Shown: positions 8,443 through 16,412, numbered from the stretch's first letter. The stretch: 38,837 nucleotides of DNA from Deltaproteobacteria bacterium (GCA_016210005.1 JACQVA010000232.1:1-38837); one strand, 5' to 3'. Notes: generated from the letters alone by a model not told the origin. A program made the numbers and translations.

Positions 8443-9045
8443 CTATTTCTTGAAACGCAAGTCCACCGTCTGCAACTTCGCGGGGTCGAGGTTGACCCAG
8501 GTCTCGACCGCTTTGAGCGATTCGTGCCAGGCCCGCAGCTTGTAGCGGCCGGGGGGAATGCCGCTGATCTGGAACTTGCCCTGGGAATCCGGCTGGGCGA
8601 AGTAGGGGTTGGCCAGAACCACCACGAAGGCCTCCATGTGCGGGTGCACGTTGCACTTGACGTCGACCACGCCCGGGGTCTCGAACGTCACGCTGCGTGA
8701 TTCGCCGCGCCCGAACATGCCGAGATCGAAGTGCTTGGCCGCCGAGGTGGAAAAGACGTTGTGCAAGAAGGCGTCGCTGTTGAGGAACTCCACGGTGCTG
8801 CCGGCGACCACCGCGACCACGTGCGGGACGAACTTCATGTCCTTCTGATCGATCACCGCCTTAGCCGGCGCGGGCGTGCCGGCGCTGCCCTCGAGCGAGA
8901 CCACGACGTCCTGCGGCGAACCGCCCTGCTCCGGCAACGTCACCGTGCCCTTGACGATGGCGCCGTCGCCGGCAGCATGGGCGCTGGCGCCGAGCGCCAT
9001 TGCCGTGGCCAGCAGCAAACCCGTAACCTGACGTCTTCCGATCAT
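8443..9045 (-). CDS. Exported cupredoxin-like protein with carboxypeptidase-regulatory-like tail
   Basis: A 200-residue periplasmic protein. Residues 1-25 are a signal peptide (GLLLATAMALGASAHA). The middle, about 65-145, looks like a plastocyanin-type fold: His95 in FLHN and the cluster C131-N-V-H134-P-H-M137 supply possible type-1 copper ligands. The tail, about 150-198, matches a carboxypeptidase regulatory-like beta-sandwich (GKFQISGIPPGRYKLRAWHE). ATG at 9045 is preferred over the longer frame because GGAGG stands 5 bases before it and a signal peptide follows at once. It is divergent from a paralogue at 9222. Likely a copper or electron-transfer protein; relatives are sometimes labelled methylamine-utilisation proteins without evidence. 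Confidence 0.7.
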   Translation of the reverse strand: MIGRRQVTGLLLATAMALGASAHAAGDGAIVKGTVTLPEQGGSPQDVVVSLEGSAGTPAPAKAVIDQKDMKFVPHVVAVVAGSTVEFLNSDAFLHNVFSTSAAKHFDLGMFGRGESRSVTFETPGVVDVKCNVHPHMEAFVVVLANPYFAQPDSQGKFQISGIPPGRYKLRAWHESLKAVETWVNLDPAKLQTVDLRFKK

Positions 9046-9221
9046 TTCATCCTCCGTGCTCGTCATCGCCGGCGGCACGCAGAGGCGCGCCGGCTGTTCT
9101 GCGACAGGCTCTAGCACGATGGTGGCGCGATTGTGAATGGTGCGGCACCCACCACCGCGCCCCTGGCAGATCGCGCGCGCCTCAGGTATACGGCCGCGAG
9201 ATGTTCGTTGGGGAGGATACT

Positions 9222-9968
9222 ATGCGCAGAGGAACTCAGGGATGGCTGCTGGCGGGCGCGCTGCTCGTGCTCATCGGGCCGGCGGCGGCGGAATACCGCG
9301 AGGTGGCGGTGAGTAATGGGGGCACGATCAGCGGGCGCGTGCGCGCCGCCGGCGAACTGCCGGTTCTGCCCCCCCATCCGGTATTCAAGCATCAAGACAA
9401 CTGCGGCGCGGCGATCGCCGATGAACGCTTGGTGGCAGGCCAGAGCGGTGAGCTGCGCAACGCCGTCGTCTACCTGACGGGAATCAGCGCCGGCAAAGCC
9501 GTGCCGCGCGAGCGAGCGCTGCGATTGGATAACAGCAAATGCGCCTTCGTGCCGCACGTGCTCAGCGCCAGCGTCGGCCAGACCATCGAGATCCACAACA
9601 GCGATCCGTTCCTGCACGACGCCCACGCCTTGCTGGGCTCGCGCACCGTCTTCAACGTCGCCATCCCCAAGGGGCGGACGGTACGCAGGCCACTGGCCTA
9701 CGCCGGGCTCATCCAGCTCAACTGCAACGTTCGCCACACCTGGATGCAAGCCTACCTCTACGTCGCCGAGCACCCCTATCACGCCGTCACCGATGATCGC
9801 GGCCAATTCACGCTCAGTGAGGTGCCGCCTGGCAAGTATACGCTCACCGTCTGGCATGAACTGCTCGGCAGTGTTGACCGGGAGGTGACGGTTGAAAGTG
9901 GCAAGACCACTACGGTTGATGTGGACCTGAAGGCGGTGGCTCCAGAAGCATCGGAACTGCACGAATAA
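9222..9968 (+). CDS. Exported cupredoxin-like protein, paralogue of the divergent gene
   Basis: A 248-residue periplasmic protein with a signal peptide (residues 1-24, ending PAAAEY). It shares the core of its divergent neighbour: FVPHV, NSDPFLH, a C-N-V-(x)-H cluster (C168, H172, M175) and the C-terminal GQFTLSEVPPGKYTLTVWHE beta-sandwich. The Cys-to-His spacing differs (CNVRH against CNVHPH), so copper geometry may differ or be absent. Extra Cys residues at 61 and 107 could form a disulfide. ATG at 9222 is preferred, with GGGGAGG 5 bases upstream. Its position before a small cytochrome c suggests an electron-transfer context. Confidence 0.68.
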   Translation: MRRGTQGWLLAGALLVLIGPAAAEYREVAVSNGGTISGRVRAAGELPVLPPHPVFKHQDNCGAAIADERLVAGQSGELRNAVVYLTGISAGKAVPRERALRLDNSKCAFVPHVLSASVGQTIEIHNSDPFLHDAHALLGSRTVFNVAIPKGRTVRRPLAYAGLIQLNCNVRHTWMQAYLYVAEHPYHAVTDDRGQFTLSEVPPGKYTLTVWHELLGSVDREVTVESGKTTTVDVDLKAVAPEASELHE

Positions 9969-9999
9969 GAGATTTGTAACGCAGCGCGGCACCTTGATT

Positions 10000-10102
10000 G
10001 CCTGGCGGTGGCGTGGTAGCCGCCAGGCGGGAGCGATGACAGGCTCCCAGGAAACCGGCGGCAGGCGATTGCCGAGCAAGTTCCCGGCCGGCGGGATGCC
10101 GG
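10000..10102 (+). promoter_or_regulatory. Leader with four consecutive hairpins before the monohaem cytochrome gene
   Basis: Four inverted repeats follow one another: GCCTGGCGG/CCGCCAGGC (10000-10028, 9-base perfect arms), GGGAGC/GCTCCC (10029-10048), CGGCA/TGCCG (10059-10074) and CCGGC/GCCGG (10084-10102). They lie 48 bases before the cytochrome start codon. The first could act as a terminator stem for the upstream gene although no T-run follows. The set could be a structured leader. I matched no known riboswitch consensus. Confidence 0.3.
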
Positions 10103-10149
10103 TGACACAGCGAGACGGGCCATGGATCAGGCCTAGACGGAGGTGACCC

Positions 10150-10455
10150 ATGAAAGTGCGTGCGTTGACCTTGGCGGCTGCGTTAGTCATTCCGGCCGCC
10201 GCGGCGTGGGCCGTGGACGGCACGGCCCTCTACGAGAAGAAGTGCAAGACCTGCCACAGCATCGGCGGCGTCGCCGGGCCGATGGCCAAGACCGGCGGCG
10301 CGCTCGACGGCGTCGGCGCCAAGCGCGATGCCACCTGGCTGCGGGAGTACTTCAAGGACCCGAAGTCGAAGATCCCCGAGTCCAAGTTCCCCAAGCTGAC
10401 GCTCTCCGACGAGGAGTGGGAGGCGCTGGTGGCCTACATGCTGACGCTGAAGTAG
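10150..10455 (+). CDS. Small monohaem c-type cytochrome
   Basis: A 101-residue periplasmic cytochrome with signal peptide (residues 1-21, cleavage after AWA) and one haem motif, C32-K-T-C-H36. The overall pattern (YEKKCKTCHSIGG, DPKSK, LSDEEWEALVAYM) is that of class I cytochrome c. The segment that normally supplies the axial Met (consensus SKMPK) reads ESKFPK, with Phe80 in place of Met, so the sixth haem ligand is not obvious. GGAGG 6 bases before the ATG supports the start. It precedes the Rieske/cytochrome b operon by 140 bases and could be its soluble electron acceptor. Confidence 0.88.
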   Translation: MKVRALTLAAALVIPAAAAWAVDGTALYEKKCKTCHSIGGVAGPMAKTGGALDGVGAKRDATWLREYFKDPKSKIPESKFPKLTLSDEEWEALVAYMLTLK

Positions 10456-10519
10456 CAGCGGTGCGTCGGTGAGCGCGCACCGCCGGCCGGCGCGCGCCCA
10501 CCGACAACTAACCACCTGC

Positions 10520-10620
10520 TACCTCTATAGGTAAGTGGATCTGTGAACGCATATAAGATTATTTACGTAGGCCAGCCAGCTGGGAGGTGCTACGTTGCAG
10601 TTCAGCTGGAGCCGCAGTCT
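10520..10620 (+). promoter_or_regulatory. Putative promoter/leader element of the Rieske operon (copy 1 of a repeated motif)
   Basis: This AT-richer segment contains an inverted repeat TACCT-CTAT-AGGTA (10520-10533), an A/T-rich ATAAGATTATTTA block, GGTGCTAC at 10586-10593 and CCGCAGTCT at 10612-10620. The same words occur in the same order at 15362-15417, before the next cytochrome operon, which argues for a shared regulatory element. The element runs into the first codons of the Rieske gene. No convincing -35/-10 pair can be assigned. Confidence 0.35.
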
Positions 10621-11098
10621 GTTGAAAATGCCCCACTCGGCTGCTGATAGGCAGAACCCCACGCGCCGGTCCTTTTTGAGCCAACTGCTCGCGGGCACGT
10701 TGCTCACCGGGGTAGCCGGCGCATTGGGCTCGACCATCGCCTTTTTGTTTCCGCCTGAGGAAGTCAGCTCGACGCTGGGCCCGCGCCGCGTCAAGGTCGC
10801 CAGCGCCGATGAGATGCTGCCGGGCGAGGGCAAGCTCATGCTGGTGGACGAGGAGCCGGTGTGGGTGGTGCGGCGGGCCAAGGGGTTCGCCGGCTTATCG
10901 GCGTGGTGCACGCACAAGGGCTGTGTCATCAAGTGGGACGAGCAGAGCCGGCTGTTTCGTTGCCCGTGCCACGAAGGCCAATTCGACGAGCGCGGCAACG
11001 TCATCTCCGGCCTCCCGCTGCGGCCGCTGGCGCGCTTCCGCGTCGGCGTGGTGCGCGGTGAGGTGTACGTCTCGCGCGGCGACGAGCGCAGCGTCTAG
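10595..11098 (+). CDS. Rieske [2Fe-2S] protein of a bc-type complex
   Basis: A 167-residue Rieske protein. A twin-arginine segment (TRRSFLSQLLAG, residues 23-34) leads into a single hydrophobic anchor. The cluster-binding boxes are C105-T-H107-K-G-C110 and C123-P-C125-H126-E-G-Q-F, with both disulfide cysteines present. It should accept electrons from quinol at the Qo site of the cytochrome b encoded next. The TTG start at 10595 has GGGAGG 7 bases upstream; ATG at 10628 is the alternative. It is the first gene of an operon with cytochrome b and two multihaem cytochromes (9-base gap to the next gene). Confidence 0.93.
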   Translation: MQFSWSRSLLKMPHSAADRQNPTRRSFLSQLLAGTLLTGVAGALGSTIAFLFPPEEVSSTLGPRRVKVASADEMLPGEGKLMLVDEEPVWVVRRAKGFAGLSAWCTHKGCVIKWDEQSRLFRCPCHEGQFDERGNVISGLPLRPLARFRVGVVRGEVYVSRGDERSV

Positions 11099-11107
11099 GG
11101 GCCGCGC

Positions 11108-12106
11108 GTGTTGACGTCGATCGCCGAGCTTCTTCGCGCCGAACGTGATCGCACGGTTCCGGGCCACGTCAACCTGCTGCACTACCTGGGCGGCCTGACG
11201 GCGATCTTCTTCGCGCTCGAGGTCGCCACCGGTCTATTGCTGACGATCTACTACCGGCCCTCAGCGGCGGGGGCCTATTACAGCACGGGCGTGATCATGG
11301 ACGAGGTGCGCTTGGGCTGGCTGATCCGCTCGGTGCACCGCTGGGGTGCCGACCTGTTGATCCTGCTGAGCCTCACGCACCTGGCCCGCGTATACTTTGC
11401 CCGCGCCTACCAGGCCCCGCGCCAACTCAACTGGACGGTCGGCATCCTCCTGTTCGTGCTGCTGCTAACTGCGAGTTTTACCGGCATGCTGCTGCCGTGG
11501 GATCAGTATGCGTACTGGTACACCGACTCGGCCCGCGCCGCGATCGCGGCGGTGCCGGTACTGGGCAAGATGATGCTGACGCTGTTTTGGGGCGGCTGGG
11601 AGATCAGCGAAGAGGTGCTGCTGCGGTTCTACGCTCTGCACGTCGGCATGGTGCCCTGGCTGGCGGCCAGCTTGGTGTTCGTGCACGTGCTGCTGGTGTG
11701 GCGTTTCGGTATCAAGGAGCCGGCGCGGGCCGCCGGGGCCGCGCCGGTGCCGTTCGTGCCGGATTTCTTGCTCAACCTGCTGATCGCGGTGTTGCTCGTC
11801 GGCGGGCTGCTGCTGTCGGTGTCGGTGATCTTCCCGGCAACCTTGCTGGCACCGGCCGATCCGCTGTCAGCGCTGCCGCAGCCGCAGCCGCGCTGGTACT
11901 TTCAGCCGCTGCGCGAGTTGTTGCAGGATCTGCCGGGTTGGGGTGCGGGCTTGGGGGCGGTGGCCTTTCTGTTGGCGTTGTTCCTGATTCCGGCGCTCGA
12001 CCGCAGGCCGGCGCCGCCGCTGTGGCAGAAGGGTTTGCAACGGGCCGTGGGCGTGGCGGTGATCGCCGCGGCGCTGCTGTTGGGGGCGCGGGGATACCTG
12101 CGGTAA
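11108..12106 (+). CDS. Cytochrome b of a Rieske/cytochrome b complex
   Basis: A 332-residue membrane protein joining the b6-like four-helix haem domain to a shortened C-terminal part with further helices. Haem ligands are H77/H91 (13 residues between) and H178/H193 (14 residues between, as in cytochrome b6). The SFTGMLLPWDQYAYW stretch forms the quinol pocket. The ef-loop motif, normally PEWY, is PRWY (residues 261-264), so the Qo-site Glu is replaced by Arg. Together with the Rieske protein it should oxidise (mena)quinol. No cytochrome c1 gene exists here; the 9-haem and 19-haem proteins that follow probably take its place. GTG start; the next gene starts 4 bases after the stop. Confidence 0.92.
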   Translation: MLTSIAELLRAERDRTVPGHVNLLHYLGGLTAIFFALEVATGLLLTIYYRPSAAGAYYSTGVIMDEVRLGWLIRSVHRWGADLLILLSLTHLARVYFARAYQAPRQLNWTVGILLFVLLLTASFTGMLLPWDQYAYWYTDSARAAIAAVPVLGKMMLTLFWGGWEISEEVLLRFYALHVGMVPWLAASLVFVHVLLVWRFGIKEPARAAGAAPVPFVPDFLLNLLIAVLLVGGLLLSVSVIFPATLLAPADPLSALPQPQPRWYFQPLRELLQDLPGWGAGLGAVAFLLALFLIPALDRRPAPPLWQKGLQRAVGVAVIAAALLLGARGYLR

Positions 12107-12109
12107 CTT

Positions 12110-13327
12110 ATGAGGATGCGGCCGGGTTTGGCGCTGGTAGGTCTGTTGCTGCTGCCGGCCGTCGCGACAGCTGCGCCGGAGTCGTGCGGCACTTGCCATC
12201 CGAACGTAAAGACCGAATACGGCGAGAGCGTTCACGCCAAGGAGTTCGGCTGCACCGGTTGCCACGGCGGCGACGCCACGATCGAGAGCGAAGAGGCCCA
12301 TGCCGCCGCCAAGGGCTACCTCGGCAAGCCCAGCCGCCAAGCCGTTCCGGCGCTGTGTGCGACTTGTCACGCGGACCCGACGCGCATGAAAGCTTTCGGC
12401 CTGCCGACCGACCAGTACGCGCAATACCAGACTTCGGGACACGGCGTGCGCTTGGCCCAAGGCGATGCGCGGGTGGCGGTGTGCAGCGATTGCCACGGTA
12501 GCCACCGTATCCTGGCACCGCAGCAGCCGCTCAGCCCGGTGTCGCGCCGCAACATTTCCGCCACCTGTGGCCGCTGTCACTCCGACCAGCCGCTGATGGC
12601 GGAGTACCGGCTGCCGGCCGATCAAGTAGACAAGTTCCGCCGCAGCGTTCATGGCGTCGCGCTCTTCGACGAGGAGCACCGTTCGGCGCCGACTTGCGCC
12701 ACCTGTCACGGACCCCACGGGGCGGTGGCGCCGCAGGTGGGGTCGATTCGGGCCGTCTGCGGGCACTGCCACGAGCGCACGCGCGAGTACTTCAACCAAG
12801 GGCCGCACCGCCAGGCAGCCGACGACGGGAAGATGTCGGAGTGCGTCAGCTGCCACGGCTATCACGACACCGCGGCGCCCGATCGCGCCCTCTTCGATAC
12901 CACCTGCCCGAGCTGCCATGAGCCTGGCAGCAACGGAGTGTTGGCGGCGCAGAAGCTGAAGACGCTGCTGACGCAAGCCCAGGACTCGGTGGCCACGGCC
13001 CACGCCGAGATCGCGCGCGCCGCCGAGACCTCGCCCACCGTCGCCCGCTATCGCCCGCGCCTGCAACAAGGCTGGGCGCATTTCATGGAAGCCCTGCCGC
13101 TGCAGCACGCCTTGGCGGTGGAGCGCGTCGACGACTTGACCCGCAGCGCCCGCTCGATCGCCGAGGACGTGCGCGCGGCGGTCCATGGTGCCGAACAGCA
13201 GTGGCAGCTGCGCTACGTCCTGCTCGGCCTGGCGTGGGTCTTCATCCTGTTCACCGCCGGTGTTGCCTACTCGCGCAAGAAGGAGCGCCAGCGCGTGCGC
13301 GCCCAAGGGGAGAGCGAACCGCGCTGA
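12110..13327 (+). CDS. Nine-haem c-type cytochrome with C-terminal membrane anchor
   Basis: A 405-residue exported cytochrome. A signal peptide (residues 1-22) is followed by nine CXXCH motifs spread over residues 26-270, many within CxxCHG(S/P/Y)H contexts that provide distal histidines. A helical region without haems (about 285-355) precedes one transmembrane helix (YVLLGLAWVFILFTAGVAY) and a basic tail. The topology is periplasmic haem domain with inner-membrane C-terminal anchor. It lies between cytochrome b and the 19-haem cytochrome, so it is a likely electron-accepting subunit of the Rieske complex. The same arrangement (haem domain plus C-terminal helix) recurs in the cytochromes at 18450 and 20536. 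Confidence 0.9.
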   Translation: MRMRPGLALVGLLLLPAVATAAPESCGTCHPNVKTEYGESVHAKEFGCTGCHGGDATIESEEAHAAAKGYLGKPSRQAVPALCATCHADPTRMKAFGLPTDQYAQYQTSGHGVRLAQGDARVAVCSDCHGSHRILAPQQPLSPVSRRNISATCGRCHSDQPLMAEYRLPADQVDKFRRSVHGVALFDEEHRSAPTCATCHGPHGAVAPQVGSIRAVCGHCHERTREYFNQGPHRQAADDGKMSECVSCHGYHDTAAPDRALFDTTCPSCHEPGSNGVLAAQKLKTLLTQAQDSVATAHAEIARAAETSPTVARYRPRLQQGWAHFMEALPLQHALAVERVDDLTRSARSIAEDVRAAVHGAEQQWQLRYVLLGLAWVFILFTAGVAYSRKKERQRVRAQGESEPR

Positions 13328-13358
13328 GCGCGCGCTGCCGGTGCGTAATTTCGGGGCC

Positions 13359-15182
13359 ATGCGCGAGAGCATCCGAACCTGGGCCAAGCGGTCGGCCGTG
13401 ACGCTGGTGGTCTTCATCCCCGCCGGCGCCGCGTTCATGTTTCTCTCCATCCAAGTGTCGTCGCAGCCGCGCTTTTGCGGCAGCTGCCACTTCATGGCGC
13501 CGTATTACGAGTCGTGGAAGACCTCGCGGCACAAGGAGGTGGCCTGCGTCGAGTGCCACATCCCGCCGGGGATCACCTCCGAGTTCCGCAAGAAGTACGA
13601 GGCCCTGGCCATGGTCGCCCGCTACTTCACCGGCACCTACTCGACCAACCCCTGGGCCGAAGTCGACGATCAGAGCTGCCTGCGCAGCGGCTGTCACGTC
13701 AAGCGCGTGCTCCTCGGCCGCGAGCTCTACCAGGGTGTGCTCTTCGATCATCAGCCGCATCTGACGGAAATGCGGCGCGAAAAGCAGCTGCGCTGCACCA
13801 GCTGCCATTCACAGATAGTTCAGGGCAGTCATATATCGGTAACTCCGACCACCTGTTTCCTGTGCCACTTCAAGAATGCCGCGCCCAATTCCGGCACCGC
13901 GCGCTGCACGCTGTGCCACGCGATCCCGGACAAGATGATCACCACCGCCGGCCTGTCGTTCAACCACGGCGACGTCAAACGCTTCGACATGAACTGCATG
14001 GCCTGCCATCAGGGTATCATCAAAGGCGACGGCGAGGTCCTGCGCGAGCGCTGCTTCACCTGCCACAACGACACCGAGCGAATCGAGCGTTACGGCCAGA
14101 CCGAGTTCCTCCACCGCACCCACGTCACCGATCACAAGGTCGAGTGCCTCAACTGCCACATGGAAATCAGCCACCGGATTCCGGCGCGCGAGGAAGCGCT
14201 GAGTACCGCCTGCCAAAGCTGCCACAGCTCGGCCGCGGGCCATTCGCCGGTGCGCGATCTCTACCGCGGCATCGGCGGCCGCGGCGTCACCCCGCGGCCG
14301 GCGGCTATGTACCTCGCCGGCATCCACTGCGAGGCCTGCCACAACCGCCCGCAAGGTGACGTCCAAACCGCCAACGAGGTCAGCTGCATGGCCTGCCATG
14401 GCCCCAAGTACCTCACCATCTATCGCGGTTGGCAGGCGGGGCTGAAACAACGAGTTGACGGCGTGCGCAGCGAGCTGCAAAAGGCCACCGCCGCCCTGGC
14501 AGCACAGCAATTGCCGGCAGACCCGCTGGCCGACGCCAAAGCCAATCTCGCACTGCTCGAACAGGGCCGGGCGATCCACAACCCCGGCTATGCGGTCGAC
14601 CTGGTCAGCAAGGTGCACAGCGACATCACCGCGGCGCTGAGTGCCGCTGGCGCGCCGCCTAGTGCTGCCCCGCCGTGGGTCGAGGCGCCTTACCAGATTC
14701 AGTGCCTGAAGTGTCACATCGGGATCGAGTTACAGTCGGGTAGCGCTTTCGGTCAGCAGTTCTCGCATACGCCCCACGTCGCCCGCGCGCGCCTGCGCTG
14801 CACCGCTTGCCACGGCGGCCCCGACCGTCACGGCACTCTCACGCTCACCGCCGCCGGCTGCGCCAGCTGCCATCAGCGCATCGCTCAGCCTATGGCCGGA
14901 GTCGCCGCCGCCGACTGCCTGGCTTGTCACACGGCCGACATCGGGCAGGCGTTCGCGCAGGTTGCCTTCCCGCACGAGAAGCACATCGAGGCCGGGCTCG
15001 ACTGCGAGATGTGCCACGCGGGCGTGGCCGACAAACCCCACCGCCAGTTCGCCCACTCGCCCGGCGCGCTGCCGCCGCGCGGCCACGGCTTTTGCGCCAC
15101 CTGCCACGGCGGCGACGTGCTCGCCGACGACGGTAGCATGCCCGAGGGCGCCAATTGCGGCCTGTGCCACGCCAGCCCGTGA
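13359..15182 (+). CDS. NapC/NrfH-anchored giant cytochrome c with 19 haem motifs
   Basis: A 607-residue cytochrome. The N-terminus resembles NapC/NrfH: one transmembrane helix (about residues 10-30), then RFCGSCHFMAPYYESW and VACVECHIPPG. Eighteen CXXCH motifs are visible, plus one CX4CH motif (CLRSGCH, near residue 110), a variant known from some tetrahaem cytochromes c3. A haem-free stretch of about 80 residues, near 365-445, divides two haem-rich halves. The protein should carry electrons from the membrane complex across the periplasm. The frame is open upstream; ATG at 13359 is chosen because the helix follows directly, with GTG at 13341 as the alternative. It is the last gene of the Rieske operon. 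Confidence 0.9.
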   Translation: MRESIRTWAKRSAVTLVVFIPAGAAFMFLSIQVSSQPRFCGSCHFMAPYYESWKTSRHKEVACVECHIPPGITSEFRKKYEALAMVARYFTGTYSTNPWAEVDDQSCLRSGCHVKRVLLGRELYQGVLFDHQPHLTEMRREKQLRCTSCHSQIVQGSHISVTPTTCFLCHFKNAAPNSGTARCTLCHAIPDKMITTAGLSFNHGDVKRFDMNCMACHQGIIKGDGEVLRERCFTCHNDTERIERYGQTEFLHRTHVTDHKVECLNCHMEISHRIPAREEALSTACQSCHSSAAGHSPVRDLYRGIGGRGVTPRPAAMYLAGIHCEACHNRPQGDVQTANEVSCMACHGPKYLTIYRGWQAGLKQRVDGVRSELQKATAALAAQQLPADPLADAKANLALLEQGRAIHNPGYAVDLVSKVHSDITAALSAAGAPPSAAPPWVEAPYQIQCLKCHIGIELQSGSAFGQQFSHTPHVARARLRCTACHGGPDRHGTLTLTAAGCASCHQRIAQPMAGVAAADCLACHTADIGQAFAQVAFPHEKHIEAGLDCEMCHAGVADKPHRQFAHSPGALPPRGHGFCATCHGGDVLADDGSMPEGANCGLCHASP

Positions 15183-15662
15183 GCCCAGGCGCTGCGCACC
15201 TAGCCAGCATGCCAATCACTTGACGCGACAGCTGCTGAGTCTGCAATAGCAATGAGCTTGGCTTCTTATCGCATTAGGCTTTACTCGTTGACTGGCTGGT
15301 TGCCTCGGCAGCCATTGCGAGCTTTTACCTGGTCATCATTTAAGCGCAACTATGGATAGCCATAAGAAAGATTATGTAGACTACGCAGTGACCGGGTGCT
15401 ACCCTGCACCGCAGTCTAGAGGAAGCGCTGAAGCTATGGCCCGTTCCCGCAACCCAAGCAGTAGTTCCTCCCACCCCGTTTCGGGTGCCGGCGCGCTCGG
15501 CGCTGCGGCAGGCGGCTGTGATGATTGAAGCCGCGCCCGCGCGCGCCCCCGCCGCGTCCTTCGCCATGCCGGGTTGAGCTGTCATCGCCAACCAACCGCG
15601 GCAGCGTGATGATCCCCTTCACCAACCTCCGTTCGAGGCTCCAGCTGAAAGGACTGAGGCGC
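15183..15662. other. 480-base intergenic region with a repeated leader motif (copy 2)
   Basis: The region is AT-richer than its surroundings and probably carries the promoter of the next operon. At 15351-15364 there is an inverted repeat TATGG-ATAG-CCATA. At 15362-15417 the words ATAAG, GATTAT, GGTGCTAC and CCGCAGTCT repeat the order seen before the Rieske gene (10549-10620). A weak stem TGGCTG/CAGCCA occurs at 15293-15314. A 30-codon reading frame at 15436-15528 is not recognisable. No gene is supported. Confidence 0.4.
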
Positions 15663-16412
15663 ATGATCAACGTCTTCCGCAAACTGCCCGATGCCGTGCT
15701 CCGTCTCGCGGTCGTCGTCATCCTGCTGGTGGCGGCCGTGACCACGGTGCTCTCCCTGCTCCCGCCCGAGTTGAAACGGGCCGACTTGCAGAAGGCCGCC
15801 GCGGTGCAGGCGGAGTTACTGCGCCCGGTCAAGTACGCCGGCGTGCCCGCCTGCGCCGAGTGCCATGAGGCGCAATACACGGAGACCAAGGGCGGCTACC
15901 ACCGCAACGTCTCCTGCGAGACCTGCCACGGCGCGGCCAAGGCGCACGCCGAAAGCCCGATCGATATCAAGCCGCCGGCGCCGCGGGATCGGGCTTTCTG
16001 CCCGACCTGCCACGCCTACAATGCCTCGCGGCCGCGCGGCTTCCCGCAGATCAACCCGGTGATGCACAATCCCATGAAGGCCTGCATCGCCTGCCACCAG
16101 CCGCACGACCCCAAACCCCCGACCGTTCCGGGCGAGTGCTCCGCCTGCCACGGCGAGATCGAGCGTACCAAGGTGGTCTCGCCGCATGCCCTACTCGACT
16201 GCACCACCTGCCATACCACCCCCGAGTCACACAAGGTGAGTCCGCGGCTGGTGCGGCCGAGCAAGCCGAGCAGCCGCGACTTTTGTGCGCAATGCCACGG
16301 CCAGGACGCAGCGGTCGAAGGGCCGCCGAAGATCGAGGTCGCCACCCACGGCGAGAAGTACGTCTGCTGGCAATGTCATTACGCCCACATGCCGGAGGTG
16401 CATCATGAATAG
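15663..16412 (+). CDS. Eight-haem c-type cytochrome with N-terminal anchor
   Basis: A 249-residue cytochrome. One transmembrane helix (LRLAVVVILLVAAVTTVLSLL, about residues 13-33) anchors a periplasmic domain with eight CXXCH motifs. ATG at 15663 is preferred, with GAGG close upstream and the helix near the N-terminus; ATG at 15609 would add 18 residues. The gene overlaps the next one (ferredoxin) by 8 bases, and the NrfD-type subunit follows. Together these three form a quinol-interacting module like the cytochrome/ferredoxin/NrfD units of Geobacter Cbc complexes. The cytochrome is likely the periplasmic entry or exit of electrons. Confidence 0.88.
   Translation: MINVFRKLPDAVLRLAVVVILLVAAVTTVLSLLPPELKRADLQKAAAVQAELLRPVKYAGVPACAECHEAQYTETKGGYHRNVSCETCHGAAKAHAESPIDIKPPAPRDRAFCPTCHAYNASRPRGFPQINPVMHNPMKACIACHQPHDPKPPTVPGECSACHGEIERTKVVSPHALLDCTTCHTTPESHKVSPRLVRPSKPSSRDFCAQCHGQDAAVEGPPKIEVATHGEKYVCWQCHYAHMPEVHHE

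Noticed and set aside
10000-10102. Cyclic di-GMP riboswitch before the cytochrome gene
   Set aside because: The conserved GEMM core sequences could not be found in the leader.
11867-13495. 542-codon open frame on the minus strand
   Set aside because: Antisense to cytochrome b and the 9-haem cytochrome, with no recognisable domain and no ribosome binding site.
15293-15314. Terminator after the 19-haem cytochrome gene
   Set aside because: The stem has only 6 pairs with a 10-base loop and the following bases lack a proper T-run.
15393-15408. Possible sigma-54 promoter before the octahaem operon (GG-N10-GC around GGGTGCTACCCTGC)
   Set aside because: The -24 element matches poorly and the equivalent position in the first copy of the repeat (10586) has the wrong spacing, so a sigma-54 role is not supported.
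15436-15528. 30-codon frame in the long intergenic region
   Set aside because: Ser/Ala/Gly-rich, no clear ribosome binding site and no similarity; probably chance within the leader.
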